Assembly: GCA_030429235.1 (NCBI GenBank)
Contig: JAUIDB010000017.1
Coordinates: forward strand, 1-64,000
Direction of reading: 5' to 3'
Length of the DNA stretch: 64,000 nt
Origin: Thermoanaerobaculia bacterium
GTDB lineage: Bacteria > Acidobacteriota > Thermoanaerobaculia > Multivoradales > JAIOJS01
Under the pieces are notes generated by a model that ran no database searches, was not told the DNA's origin, and saw nothing but the letters and a program-made list of their open reading frames with translations. The first letter of the stretch is position 1. Every line of letters begins with the position of its first letter. Of this stretch, positions 42,377 to 51,485 are shown piece by piece. The position numbers were made by a program, and so were the translations under genes.

Positions 42377-43423
42377 TCAGTTCGCGGGAACCACCGGCTC
42401 GACGATGCGGCGAAAAAGCTCCGCCGACAGGGGCTCGACCACGGCAGCCGAGCAGAACGCTTCGGTCACGCCGCGCAGATACCCGTAGCGAAAGAGAGGA
42501 GTGAGGAACTCCTCCGGGGCGAAACTCTGCTCCTCCGGAGGGATCGGGTCGAGCCGTTCGGCCTGCCTCAGCGCCTCGTCCAGCTTGCCGTCCAGCTCTC
42601 GTACCATCCGGTCGAAGCGGCGCCGCCGCCAGTGCAGGGCGAGTCGAACCCGCCGCTGCCGTCGGACCACCTCTTCGAGTCCGAGCAGGGGCCTCGACCC
42701 CGGGCACAGGGTGACCAGTCGGTGGGCCATGCGGCCGCACCGCACTTGCCGCGCGAAAAAACCGCGGGCGGTGTAGTGGTGGTAGTGGAACCCGACCGGA
42801 TCCTGGCGGTAGACGATGCGTAGGCCGTGGGGGACCAGGCGGTAGGCGAACTCCGCGTCTTCGAACGCCGCGGCGGGGAACTCGGTCGAGAAGTAGTTCG
42901 GTTCGCGGTCGAGCAGACTCCGACGCAGCGATACGTTCGAGGTGTAGAGATGCCGAAAGTCGTACTCGTCGCCGTCGGTCATGTAGTGGAAGCTGAACTG
43001 CTCGGCTCCCGGGCCCGTGATGTGCCGCATGGTCGTGGTCAACGCGAGATCGTCGGGCCACTCGATTCTGCCCAGAATGGCGATGCCAGGATCGTCGTAC
43101 TCCTCGTGGGCGGCCAGATGGGAAGCCAGCAGATCGGGAGCCGGGCAGATGTCGTCGCCGGTGAACAGCACCAGCTCGCCCGTGGCCCGGGTCAGAGCCC
43201 GGTTGCGGGCGGCCGCGGGTCCCTGATTCTGCTGTCGCTCTCGAATCAGTCGAAAGCGCTGTGGGGCGTAGGTGGAGAGGAACTCGGCCGTGTCGTCGGT
43301 CGACCCGTCGTCGACCACCACGACCTCCAACGGCACTCCATCGATCTGCTGCGCTTCGAACCCCTCCAAGGTGCGACGCAGGTCGGAGCAGCGGTTGTAG
43401 GTCGGAATGATGACGGAGATCAT
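42377..43423 (-). CDS. Family 2 glycosyltransferase
   Basis: GT-A inverting glycosyltransferase of 348 residues. 'VSVIIPTYNR'-type start, Val-Val-Asp-Asp-Gly-Ser nucleotide-binding loop, Gly-Asp-Asp metal-binding motif ('LFTGDDICP') and 'FEDAEFAYRL' acceptor region are present. There is no membrane helix, so it is probably a peripheral cytoplasmic enzyme. The ATG at 43423 overlaps the preceding gene by four bases (ATGA). Its 'FPAAAFED.E.AYR' block is shared with the second domain of that neighbour, a sign of duplication. Confidence 0.9.
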   Translation of the reverse strand: MISVIIPTYNRCSDLRRTLEGFEAQQIDGVPLEVVVVDDGSTDDTAEFLSTYAPQRFRLIRERQQNQGPAAARNRALTRATGELVLFTGDDICPAPDLLASHLAAHEEYDDPGIAILGRIEWPDDLALTTTMRHITGPGAEQFSFHYMTDGDEYDFRHLYTSNVSLRRSLLDREPNYFSTEFPAAAFEDAEFAYRLVPHGLRIVYRQDPVGFHYHHYTARGFFARQVRCGRMAHRLVTLCPGSRPLLGLEEVVRRQRRVRLALHWRRRRFDRMVRELDGKLDEALRQAERLDPIPPEEQSFAPEEFLTPLFRYGYLRGVTEAFCSAAVVEPLSAELFRRIVEPVVPAN

Positions 43424-45321
43424 GTGGGTCCTTGCGCGGAGGAAGGAGAAACTGGAGGGCGACGTCCCCGCAGGAAACCCTGTAGGAAGGCCAGGCGACA
43501 GGCGAGATCCCAGCTCTGTTCCCGAGTCTTTGGGCGTTTGAGCCAGCGCCACAGCGTGACGATAGCCGGTGCGACCGCGATCGTCCAGAGCATGCCCGGC
43601 GCGCGGTGCAGGACGGCGTAGCGGGCGGCGTGGCCGGCGCGCCGCTGGCGCTCGAGAAAGACCTCTAGCTGTTCGTAGTGGTGGCGATGCCAGGCGGCGG
43701 CCGCGTCGGAGAACAGCACCGACCAGCCCCGACGGGACCAACGGTAGGCCAGCTCCGTGTCCTCGAAGGCGGCAGCGGGGAACCCCTCGTCGAACGGTTC
43801 CAGGCGGAACCACTCGGTCGGCGCTGAGAGGTTGGAACCGAGCACCGCGGTATAGGGGATCGGTCGCCCGTTCTCGAGGCCTTCGAAGTAGAACTGAGGA
43901 CCCCGAGGGGCCAGGAAGTGCATCAGCGGTGTGACCTCCCGGGCAGGGTCCCAGTCGATCCGACCCTGCAGACCGCGATCGGACAGCGCGGCATCCAAGT
44001 GGTGGGCCAGGCTCCCTGGCACCGGGGGTGTGTCGTCGCCGAGCAGCAGGGTGCGAGCGGCGCGCGCTCGAGCGATGCCGAAGTTGCGAGCCGCGGCCGG
44101 CCCCAGCGGTGGCCGCGTCACGACGGAGAGCGAGAGGGCCTCGAAGCGCTTCTCGAGTTCGGTGGGCGGAGGTTGCGTCGACCCGTCGTCCACCACCAGG
44201 ACCTCGACCACCCTGCTTCGCTCGGCCGGCAAGGTGGCAACTTCTTCCTGTAGTCGCAGCAGGGTTTCCTCGAGGGTCGCCCAGCGATCCCGGGTGGGGA
44301 TGATGATCGACAACTCGGGAGCAGGGAGGCCGGCCGTGGCCTCAGGGGTGGAGGCCGCGGCGTGGAGTGGGTGGTCGGGATCGAGAAGCTCGCGGTAGAC
44401 CTTGGGGACGTCCGGGTTGGTGCCGCGAAGCTGCAGGAGCTGAGCGAAGGACCCCTCCGAGACGAACGGAGGCAGGCTGCGCCACTGGCGCCGTGCCAGA
44501 TCGAGATCGCGGTGACCGCTCTCGTCCCTCGCCACCTCGGCGCGCAGCGAGGCGGAGTGAGCCCCCAGGGTCCAGGCGATCTCGAACTCCATACGCCGTT
44601 GGCCGACGGCGGGGCCGGTGGCTTCCGCTCCCTCTTTGATGGTGTTGGAGGCGTGGACACGGTAGTCGATCAGCGGCTCTTCGACGATCTGCAGCGGCCC
44701 CGCAGTGGCGGCCGCGAGAGCGAAGTACCAATCGTGGGTGTAGCGCAGGGCGGGAAACCGAACGCGGGTGTCGTGCAGCAACTCGCGCCGGAACGCCAGG
44801 TTGGACGACGTCGAGACGTAGTTCGTCTCGAGCAGAGCCAGGCGTGGGTCGCCGAGGTCGGCGAGCCGCCCGCCCCGGTGCCGAGGAGGCCAGGGTTCGA
44901 GGTTCCGATACGCCTCCTTGACGCCGAGCTCCTGGCCCGCAGCGTCGATCAGTCGGATCCAAGAGGTGAGAGTGAGCAGTGTGGGGTCGGCCTCGAACCG
45001 GGCGACGAAGGCCCGGATCCGTTCGCGGTGGAAACGGTCGTCCGAGTTGAGCAGGAAGAGGTAGTCTCCGCTGGCGTGTTCCAAGCCGCGCTGGAGGGCC
45101 TGGTGGGCTCCCTGATTGCTCTGCGTCAGTACCACCACGCGACGGTCGGGGGCGTAGCCGGAGAGCACCTCGAGGCTGCGATCGGTCGAGCCGTCGTCGA
45201 CGACGATGAGTTCCAGCTCGCAGTCAGCCGGTAGGGAACAGGCCAGGACGCTGTCGATCGCTTCGCCCACGTAGTGTTCGTGGTTGTACGACGGGATGAT
45301 CACCGACACCAAGCTCGGCAT
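43420..45321 (-). CDS. Tandem GT2-GT2 glycosyltransferase
   Basis: Protein of 633 residues with two complete GT2 domains. Domain 1 (about 1-250) has 'VDDGSTDRSLEVL' and 'LNSDDRF'; domain 2 (from about 335) has 'VDDGSTQPPPTEL', 'LLGDDTPP' and 'FEDTELAYRW'. A short membrane-like segment ('PGMLWTIAVAPAIVTLW') is near the C-terminus. The two domains could add two sugars in turn. The start at 45321 overlaps the upstream stop by one base, and the stop overlaps the next ATG, so all are translationally coupled. Confidence 0.9.
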   Translation of the reverse strand: MPSLVSVIIPSYNHEHYVGEAIDSVLACSLPADCELELIVVDDGSTDRSLEVLSGYAPDRRVVVLTQSNQGAHQALQRGLEHASGDYLFLLNSDDRFHRERIRAFVARFEADPTLLTLTSWIRLIDAAGQELGVKEAYRNLEPWPPRHRGGRLADLGDPRLALLETNYVSTSSNLAFRRELLHDTRVRFPALRYTHDWYFALAAATAGPLQIVEEPLIDYRVHASNTIKEGAEATGPAVGQRRMEFEIAWTLGAHSASLRAEVARDESGHRDLDLARRQWRSLPPFVSEGSFAQLLQLRGTNPDVPKVYRELLDPDHPLHAAASTPEATAGLPAPELSIIIPTRDRWATLEETLLRLQEEVATLPAERSRVVEVLVVDDGSTQPPPTELEKRFEALSLSVVTRPPLGPAAARNFGIARARAARTLLLGDDTPPVPGSLAHHLDAALSDRGLQGRIDWDPAREVTPLMHFLAPRGPQFYFEGLENGRPIPYTAVLGSNLSAPTEWFRLEPFDEGFPAAAFEDTELAYRWSRRGWSVLFSDAAAAWHRHHYEQLEVFLERQRRAGHAARYAVLHRAPGMLWTIAVAPAIVTLWRWLKRPKTREQSWDLACRLAFLQGFLRGRRPPVSPSSAQGPT

Positions 45322-47051
45322 CAGGAGGAGCCTCCCTCGGATTCGGTGGGGCCGAAGATCGCTCGGCGGTAGCGATCGACGTAGCGCGGCAGCGAGAAGT
45401 CCTTCTCGATGCGCAGGCGCGCGACACGTCCGGCTGGATGGCGGACGGCCGGGTCGCGGTAGCTGCGGATGGCCTCGACGTAGTCGTCGATCACTCCAGG
45501 CCGCGGCACCACCGTACCCCCTCCGTCGGCCAGCAGGAGGGGGACATCGCCCACCGCGGGAGCCACCACCGGGAGCTCGCGGGCCATACCCTCGAGGAGG
45601 AACACCGGCAGCCCCTCGTACGCCGAGGTCATGAGGCAGAGATCGAGGGCGTCGAAGAGCGGTTCGGGGTCCTCCTGCATCGGCAGTCGGATCAGGTTGG
45701 GGAGGGGTTGGCGCTCGAGCTCCGCGTCCACCCGAGCACTCGAAGGACCATCCCCCGCCAGTAGGAAGTAGACGGTGCCGCTCTGGGAGTCGTCGGAGGC
45801 CGAGAACCGCCGCGCGACTGTCAGGATGTCCAGGGGACGTTTTTGCGGGTGGAGGCGCAGGAAGGAGCCGACGACCAGAGCCGATTCCGGGATTCCCAGC
45901 TGCTGGCGCCGCTCGCGGCGCCGTTCCAGGCGTTCAGGCTCCGCGAGCGGGGGTGGCAGGGAGACGGCGTGGTGGATGCAGGTGATTCGGTCGGCGGAGA
46001 TCTGAAAGCGCTCGGCCCACACCGCTTCGATCTGCCGATTGATGGCGACGTGCAGGTCGACGTCCGCCGCCAGCACCTGGGGGTAGTGGTCCATCCAACC
46101 GCCCTCGTGGTTGAACAGCTGGCTGAGCAGCCGGAGGCCGGGCACGTCACGCCTCAGCTCTGCCAGGCGATCGAAGAGGTCGGTGGTCGGGTTCCAACTG
46201 AACAGAGTCTCGACGCGGTAACGGCGCAGCAGGTGGCGCAGGGCGGGGATTCGGGCTTCGCGTGGTAGCCAATCGCCCAGAGGAAAGATCCAGGGTGAGG
46301 CCTTCCAGGCTTCGGACAGGGTCTGGCCCCGTTCGGCCGCGTGGGGTTCGAGGCAGACCACCAGAGCGCGCACCTCGTCCGGGGGAAAGCCTCGGATCAA
46401 GTCGAGGAGGAGCCGCTCAGCCCCCCCGATCGCCAGATAGGGCACCACGAACAACACCGTCGGCGGACCGTCGATCGGGGGCAACGCTCGCAGGGCCTGA
46501 TCGACGGGTTGCACTTCCAGCGGGATCAGGGCACCGGGAGGCTGATCGTCTCGCACCACGTAGCCGTCCCTGGCGAGTTCGGCGGCGCTTCGGTTGCGAT
46601 GGCCGGGGACGAGGGGGAGCCTCCGACCCACCACCCGCCGCGATGTCGCTTCGACGTCGCGCGCCAGGAGCGTCCAAGGTCCCGCCGTGGCCCAGGGTAG
46701 TGGCTCTGCGGCCAGGGCCAGCAGAAGTCCTTCGAGCCCGGAGGGAGGGGGTTCGATCGTGGTCTCGGAGTCGGTGGCCAGCACGAAGGGCGGGGGAGGT
46801 TGACGGGAATCCGCCGCCCACGAGCTTTCGGTCTGGGAACGAAGGGAGTCAGCGCTGCCGGGCGTCACCTGAATCGCCGGGTGTAGGATCAACCGGTCCG
46901 CCTGGGCTCGGGCCCGGGGAACCACGCGGGGCGGGAGTTGGCGGCCGAGGCGAGCCCGCCCGCGGTAGCGAAGCACCGACAGGGCTCGCCGCAATCGACG
47001 CAGACCCCGCCGTACCCGCGGTTTGCGCACCAGGACAGCGGGTACGTTCAC
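45321..47051 (-). CDS. Family 4 glycosyltransferase with extra N-terminal domain
   Basis: GT-B retaining glycosyltransferase of 576 residues. Residues from about 250 contain the typical GT4 order: 'FVVPYLAIGGAERLLLDL', 'NHEGGWMDHY' region, 'RLHPQKRPLDIL', and the sugar-nucleotide site 'SAYEGLPVFLLEGMA'. About 240 N-terminal residues are Arg-rich at first and match no family I know. The GTG start at 47051 forms a GTGA overlap with the upstream gene, which is a paralogue. The acceptor is unknown. Confidence 0.88.
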   Translation of the reverse strand: MNVPAVLVRKPRVRRGLRRLRRALSVLRYRGRARLGRQLPPRVVPRARAQADRLILHPAIQVTPGSADSLRSQTESSWAADSRQPPPPFVLATDSETTIEPPPSGLEGLLLALAAEPLPWATAGPWTLLARDVEATSRRVVGRRLPLVPGHRNRSAAELARDGYVVRDDQPPGALIPLEVQPVDQALRALPPIDGPPTVLFVVPYLAIGGAERLLLDLIRGFPPDEVRALVVCLEPHAAERGQTLSEAWKASPWIFPLGDWLPREARIPALRHLLRRYRVETLFSWNPTTDLFDRLAELRRDVPGLRLLSQLFNHEGGWMDHYPQVLAADVDLHVAINRQIEAVWAERFQISADRITCIHHAVSLPPPLAEPERLERRRERRQQLGIPESALVVGSFLRLHPQKRPLDILTVARRFSASDDSQSGTVYFLLAGDGPSSARVDAELERQPLPNLIRLPMQEDPEPLFDALDLCLMTSAYEGLPVFLLEGMARELPVVAPAVGDVPLLLADGGGTVVPRPGVIDDYVEAIRSYRDPAVRHPAGRVARLRIEKDFSLPRYVDRYRRAIFGPTESEGGSS

Positions 47052-48802
47052 GCCGTTGGGTCCGCCGCGAACACGGCCGCGTAGCGCTCGGCGCAGGCCG
47101 TGACACTGAACTGGCGAGCCGCCGCTGCGGTGGCGGCCGTCAGGTCCCGGTAGGTCTCGGGTTCCACCAGGCGCCGCACCGCGGCCTCGAGGGCGTCGAG
47201 ATCTCCGGGTTCGTCGACCACCAGACCGGCCCCGGTCTCGCGCAAGACCCGGCCGAGGTCTCCCACGTCGGTGCCCAGGAAGGGGCGACCCAGCTGGAAG
47301 CACTCCATCATGAACACCGGTAACCCTTCGTAAGCGGAGACGAGGAGCCCACAGTCCGCGGCCAGGACCAGGTCGGGGACGTCGGAGCGGAACCCGAGTC
47401 GACGGATCCGGGCCTCCGGGTGTCGCGCCACCGCGGCGTCGAAGTCGGCCTCCAGGGGACCGCCGCCGGCGACGAGAAACTGGACCTGCGACAGGTCGCT
47501 GACCCGCCGGGCCAGCTCGACGAGGTCGAGTGGACGCTTCTGTTCGTGCATGCGCGCGGCCGTGAGGAAGACCAGATCCCCCTCTTCGAGATCCAGGGAG
47601 CGCCGCAGCGTCTCGCGGATCGTCGGGCGCTCTGCCACCGGCGGCAGCTCGTCCTCGGCGCGTCCGCAGGGCCAGACCACCGGCACCCGGTTCGCCGGCC
47701 AGTCGAACTCCTCGCGCAGACGTCGGGCCACCAGGTGGTTCTCGGCGACGCAGGCGTCGATCGACTCGAGGAGTCCCGGCTCCGAATAGCGTTCGATGTA
47801 GCCGACCTCATGGTCGTACAGGTGGTCGAGGATCCTGAGCTGCGGATCGTGCTGTTTCAGCCCGGGAGCAAAGTCGTAGAACAGGGTCGTGCTGTTGGCG
47901 TTGTAGAGGACCCGGGCACCGGTCGAGGCGAGGATCGACCGCAGGATGCCCGGCATGGCGGCGGGATGCACGAGGTCGCCGAGGCAAAGCAGGCGCGGGG
48001 TGACGGCCAGGAAGTCCCGCCGTCGATCTCCGAGCTCGGGGCGGTGAGGAGCCAACGTGACCAGCGTGACCTCGAATCGGTCGAGGAGTGGCCGGAGCGA
48101 CTCGAGCAAGGTGTGCTCGGCGCCACCGCGGGCGAGGAAGGGAGTCAGCACCAACAAGGGCTGGTGAGTCCCGGCCGTGGGAACCAACCGTTCCGTCTGG
48201 CTGAGGTCGTCGATCGCGATCTCGCGACGAGGACCGAGGTAGGGCGACTGGGTCGTTCCGAGGGGCAGGGGCAAGATTTTGGCCGTCCAGTCGGAGCGCC
48301 GCGGGCGGATCTGCCCGTCGGGCTCGAGGTCGAAGGCCTGGCTCGACCAGAGGGTCAGCTGTCGCAGCTCCGGCTCGTTCAGGAGCTGTTCTCGACTCCC
48401 GATCGAGGGCGCGCCGGCCTCGAGATCGGGAGCCAGGTAGACCGCTTCGACGCTTTCGGCGGCCGCGACCAGTACCGCGGACTCGAGCCAGGCGGCATGG
48501 ACCTCGGGTAAGGGCGCGCCGGCCTTCGACCCGAGGGCGAGGAACCAATCGGCTTCTCGGTCGGATCGGAAGCCCTCGACGACCGGATGGGTGGGCGGTG
48601 ACACCACCTCCTGAATCTCTCGCAGCGTCTGCCGCTGGCACCACGCCCGGGCCTGCTCCGGGTCGATTCCAGCCGAGGTCGATCGGACCTCGACCCAGGG
48701 GCCACGAAGGGGCCGCGCGGAGCCCATCCGGAGCCGCGGAGGCTGCTGCGGGTCGGGGCGCCGGAAGCGGGCGAGAACGCGTTGTAGAAGGGGTTTTGCC
48801 AT
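47048..48802 (-). CDS. Family 4 glycosyltransferase, paralogue of next gene
   Basis: GT-B enzyme of 584 residues with the same plan as its downstream neighbour: basic amphipathic N-terminus, about 200 residues of unrecognised sequence, then GT4 domain with 'LTPFLARGGAEHTLLESL', 'ARMHEQKRPLDLVELA' and 'SAYEGLPVFMMECFQLG'. The ATG at 48802 is chosen because the upstream open frame is antisense to the divergent glycosyltransferase. It begins the four-gene coupled run and shares a 72-bp divergent region with the GT2-GT4 gene. Confidence 0.88.
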   Translation of the reverse strand: MAKPLLQRVLARFRRPDPQQPPRLRMGSARPLRGPWVEVRSTSAGIDPEQARAWCQRQTLREIQEVVSPPTHPVVEGFRSDREADWFLALGSKAGAPLPEVHAAWLESAVLVAAAESVEAVYLAPDLEAGAPSIGSREQLLNEPELRQLTLWSSQAFDLEPDGQIRPRRSDWTAKILPLPLGTTQSPYLGPRREIAIDDLSQTERLVPTAGTHQPLLVLTPFLARGGAEHTLLESLRPLLDRFEVTLVTLAPHRPELGDRRRDFLAVTPRLLCLGDLVHPAAMPGILRSILASTGARVLYNANSTTLFYDFAPGLKQHDPQLRILDHLYDHEVGYIERYSEPGLLESIDACVAENHLVARRLREEFDWPANRVPVVWPCGRAEDELPPVAERPTIRETLRRSLDLEEGDLVFLTAARMHEQKRPLDLVELARRVSDLSQVQFLVAGGGPLEADFDAAVARHPEARIRRLGFRSDVPDLVLAADCGLLVSAYEGLPVFMMECFQLGRPFLGTDVGDLGRVLRETGAGLVVDEPGDLDALEAAVRRLVEPETYRDLTAATAAAARQFSVTACAERYAAVFAADPTA

Positions 48803-48874
48803 GGTTTCCAGCCGCGCCGAGTCTACCAGTCGGGACCGCCCGGAGGGCCCTCGGTACGGTAGGATCCGCCCATC

Positions 48875-51460
48875 GTGCGCGTCGTCACCGTCATCGTCCA
48901 CCACCGGGGGGCGGACATGCTCAGGCTCTGCCTGGAGAGCCTCCTGGCCTCGGAGCGTATCGAGACCGAGATCGTCGTGGTCAACAACGGCTGCGAAGAG
49001 GAACTCCCCGAACTCGCCGCTCGCTCCCCTCGCGTCCACGAGGTGCGGTCGACCGTTCCCCTCGGCTTCTCGGCGGCCAACAACCTCGGAGTCCGCTGGG
49101 CGGACGAAGAGCTCGGACCGAGCGATCTCTACTACTTCGTCAACAACGACACCTGGTCCGAACCTGCGGCGTTGGCGGACCAGGTGGCGGTCCTGACGGC
49201 GCGGCCCGAGTGTGCCGTCGTTGGCCCCCGCCTGGTGATCTGGGGCGCCGAGGGCCACCTCAACAGCCTGGGCATCAACGTCACGCGGGACGCCTGGGGT
49301 TGGGACGAGGGGATCGGTCGGACCGAACGCGCCTACGGAGCCCTGCCGGGGGAGCGATCGGTCCTGGCTGTCACGGGATCGGCCCTGTTGATGCGAGCGC
49401 CCCTGTTCCACCAGGTGGCCGGCTGGTCCGAACTCTACGACTACTACTTCGAAGACATCGACCTCTGCTTGAAGGCGCGCCGGGCGGGACACAACGTGGT
49501 CCAGGTGCCCCAGGCGGTGGTACGCCACGGCATTTCGGCCACCATGACCGAGGGTTCCGACCGCAAAGACCGCCTGTTCTGGCGCAATCGGCTCCTCCTC
49601 GGCTTCGCTCACTGGCCGCTGGCGCTGTGGAGCGAACTCCTGGGCCGCGCGGTCGGACGCGACCTTCTGCTCTGTCCTCCGGAGTTCCGGGCCCGGCCGC
49701 GGGGCGCGCTGATCGCGGCGCTGCAGCGTTTTCCCCGCGCCTGGAAGCTCCGCTGTGACTCGCCGACGGGGCCTCGGGCTCGAGATTGGGTCCGATTCCT
49801 GCGACCGGTAGGGTCGGTTCCCCGCATCACCTTGCCCGAGGTGTGCTACCTGCCCCTCGAACAACGGATCTCGGCGGACGACCTGGCCCCGGCCTCCCAG
49901 TCGACCGAACTCGGCCGCGAGGCGGGGGAGTGGCGGGCTCGCACGGGCCGACGGATCCTCGTTTTGGGGTGGGCGCCTCTGCCCTTCGACGAGGCGCAGA
50001 TGAACTACGCACCCGGGGTGCGGGCCTGGCAGCTGGCCCGGTCCCTGGCCGAAGACGGCCACCGCGTCCTGCTCGCTACGGCCCTGATGCCCGGTGCCGG
50101 GGCCGGTGGAGAGGAGCCCAGCGGCGTCGAGTCCTACCACGAAGGGGTCCGGATCCAGACCTTCTCCTGGGATCGGTTCGAGGAACCGGGGGTCCTGGAG
50201 GCGATCGCCGATCGGTTCGCTCCCGAACTCCTGGTCGGAGCCACCCCTCTCCCCAGCCGGCGGGCGGTCGAACTGGCCGGGGGGCTGCCGCTCTGGATCG
50301 ACCTCTTCGGAGACCCGATGTCCGAGGCCCAGGCCAAGGCCGGGGTGTCCGACGGCGACCACATCGACGCCTACCGCCGCCTCCTGGCCCGGCTCCTGGC
50401 GCGGGGCGATGCCTTCTCAGCGGTTTCCGACCGGCAGAAGTGGTCGGCCGTCGGGCAACTCGGTCTCGCGGGTCGACTCAGCGGAGCCGTGGCCGGCCGG
50501 GAACTGGTCTTCACCATTCCCTGCAGCTCGCAGTCCGTCGTCTGGTCCGAGCCGACGGCTCTGCCCGCCGGCGTGGTCGAGCCGCACCACTTCGTCGTCC
50601 TGTGGAGCGGCGGATACAACACCTGGTGCGACGTCGAGACCCTGTGCGCCGGCCTCGAGGGGGCGATGGCAGAGGCTCCCGAGCTCCACTTCGTTTCGAC
50701 CGGCGGCGTCATCGAGGGGCACGACGAAGGGACCTACCCGCGCTTCCGGGAACTCGTAGCCACTTCGGACCACGCCGCCCGCTACCACTTGCTCGGCCGA
50801 CGCCCGAAGTCCGAAGCCGACGCCTGGGTACGACGAGCCGACCTCGGCGTCGTGACCGAAAAGTCGATCTACGAGCGCTCCCTCGGCTCCAGCCAGCGCC
50901 TGGCGGGTTGGTTGGGGGCCGGACTGCCCTTCGTGTGCACCCCGGCCACCGAACTCGCCGTGACGGCCGGCCGAGCCGGATGCTGCTTCCTCTACGAGCC
51001 AGGGGATGCCACCGGGCTGTCCGACCAGATCCTGCGACGGGTCCGCTCCCGGGACGACCTCGAGAGCGCGGCCCGCTCCTGCGCCGCCTGGATCGAATCC
51101 GAAGGCTCCGACCGCCGACAGACCGAACCCCTACGGCGCTGGGCCCACACCGCCCAGCCCACCCCAGCTGCGGCCGCCCCCGACGCGGTCGAGTCGCTGT
51201 CCCATCTGCTCGAAGAGCCGGAACAGCTACGGCGCGAGCTGAAAACGATGTACGAGCAACTCCGTGGCACCCACCGCGCCCTCGAAGCGACCCGTGAGCA
51301 CGAGGTCTGGCTGACCTCGGAACTCGAGAGGTTCCGCGAGTTCGAGCGGCTCTACCACGAGACCCGGTCCGAACTGGGGAGGATCCACGAGAGTCGGATG
51401 TGGGAGCTGTGGATGCGCTATCTCGATCTGCGAGCCAAGCTTCCGGTGGGACGCAAGTAG
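48875..51460 (+). CDS. GT2-GT4 fusion glycosyltransferase
   Basis: Protein of 861 residues joining two enzymes. The N-terminal GT2 (about 1-260) has rhamnosyltransferase-like motifs: 'VVNNG', 'FVNNDTW', and 'YFEDIDLCLKARRAG'. The GT4 half (about 360-750) begins 'ILVLGWAPLP' and contains 'VLWSGGYNTW.DVETL' and 'HFVSTGG...GHDE'. A coiled coil and the tail 'IHESRMWELWMRYLDLR' close the protein. The GT4 half and tail are clearly paralogous to the 480-residue protein encoded convergently downstream. It starts with GTG and would add two residues of a repeat unit in sequence, an inference. Confidence 0.88.
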   Translation: MRVVTVIVHHRGADMLRLCLESLLASERIETEIVVVNNGCEEELPELAARSPRVHEVRSTVPLGFSAANNLGVRWADEELGPSDLYYFVNNDTWSEPAALADQVAVLTARPECAVVGPRLVIWGAEGHLNSLGINVTRDAWGWDEGIGRTERAYGALPGERSVLAVTGSALLMRAPLFHQVAGWSELYDYYFEDIDLCLKARRAGHNVVQVPQAVVRHGISATMTEGSDRKDRLFWRNRLLLGFAHWPLALWSELLGRAVGRDLLLCPPEFRARPRGALIAALQRFPRAWKLRCDSPTGPRARDWVRFLRPVGSVPRITLPEVCYLPLEQRISADDLAPASQSTELGREAGEWRARTGRRILVLGWAPLPFDEAQMNYAPGVRAWQLARSLAEDGHRVLLATALMPGAGAGGEEPSGVESYHEGVRIQTFSWDRFEEPGVLEAIADRFAPELLVGATPLPSRRAVELAGGLPLWIDLFGDPMSEAQAKAGVSDGDHIDAYRRLLARLLARGDAFSAVSDRQKWSAVGQLGLAGRLSGAVAGRELVFTIPCSSQSVVWSEPTALPAGVVEPHHFVVLWSGGYNTWCDVETLCAGLEGAMAEAPELHFVSTGGVIEGHDEGTYPRFRELVATSDHAARYHLLGRRPKSEADAWVRRADLGVVTEKSIYERSLGSSQRLAGWLGAGLPFVCTPATELAVTAGRAGCCFLYEPGDATGLSDQILRRVRSRDDLESAARSCAAWIESEGSDRRQTEPLRRWAHTAQPTPAAAAPDAVESLSHLLEEPEQLRRELKTMYEQLRGTHRALEATREHEVWLTSELERFREFERLYHETRSELGRIHESRMWELWMRYLDLRAKLPVGRK

Positions 51461-51485
51461 CGACTCCCCGACCCAGGGTAGCGGT

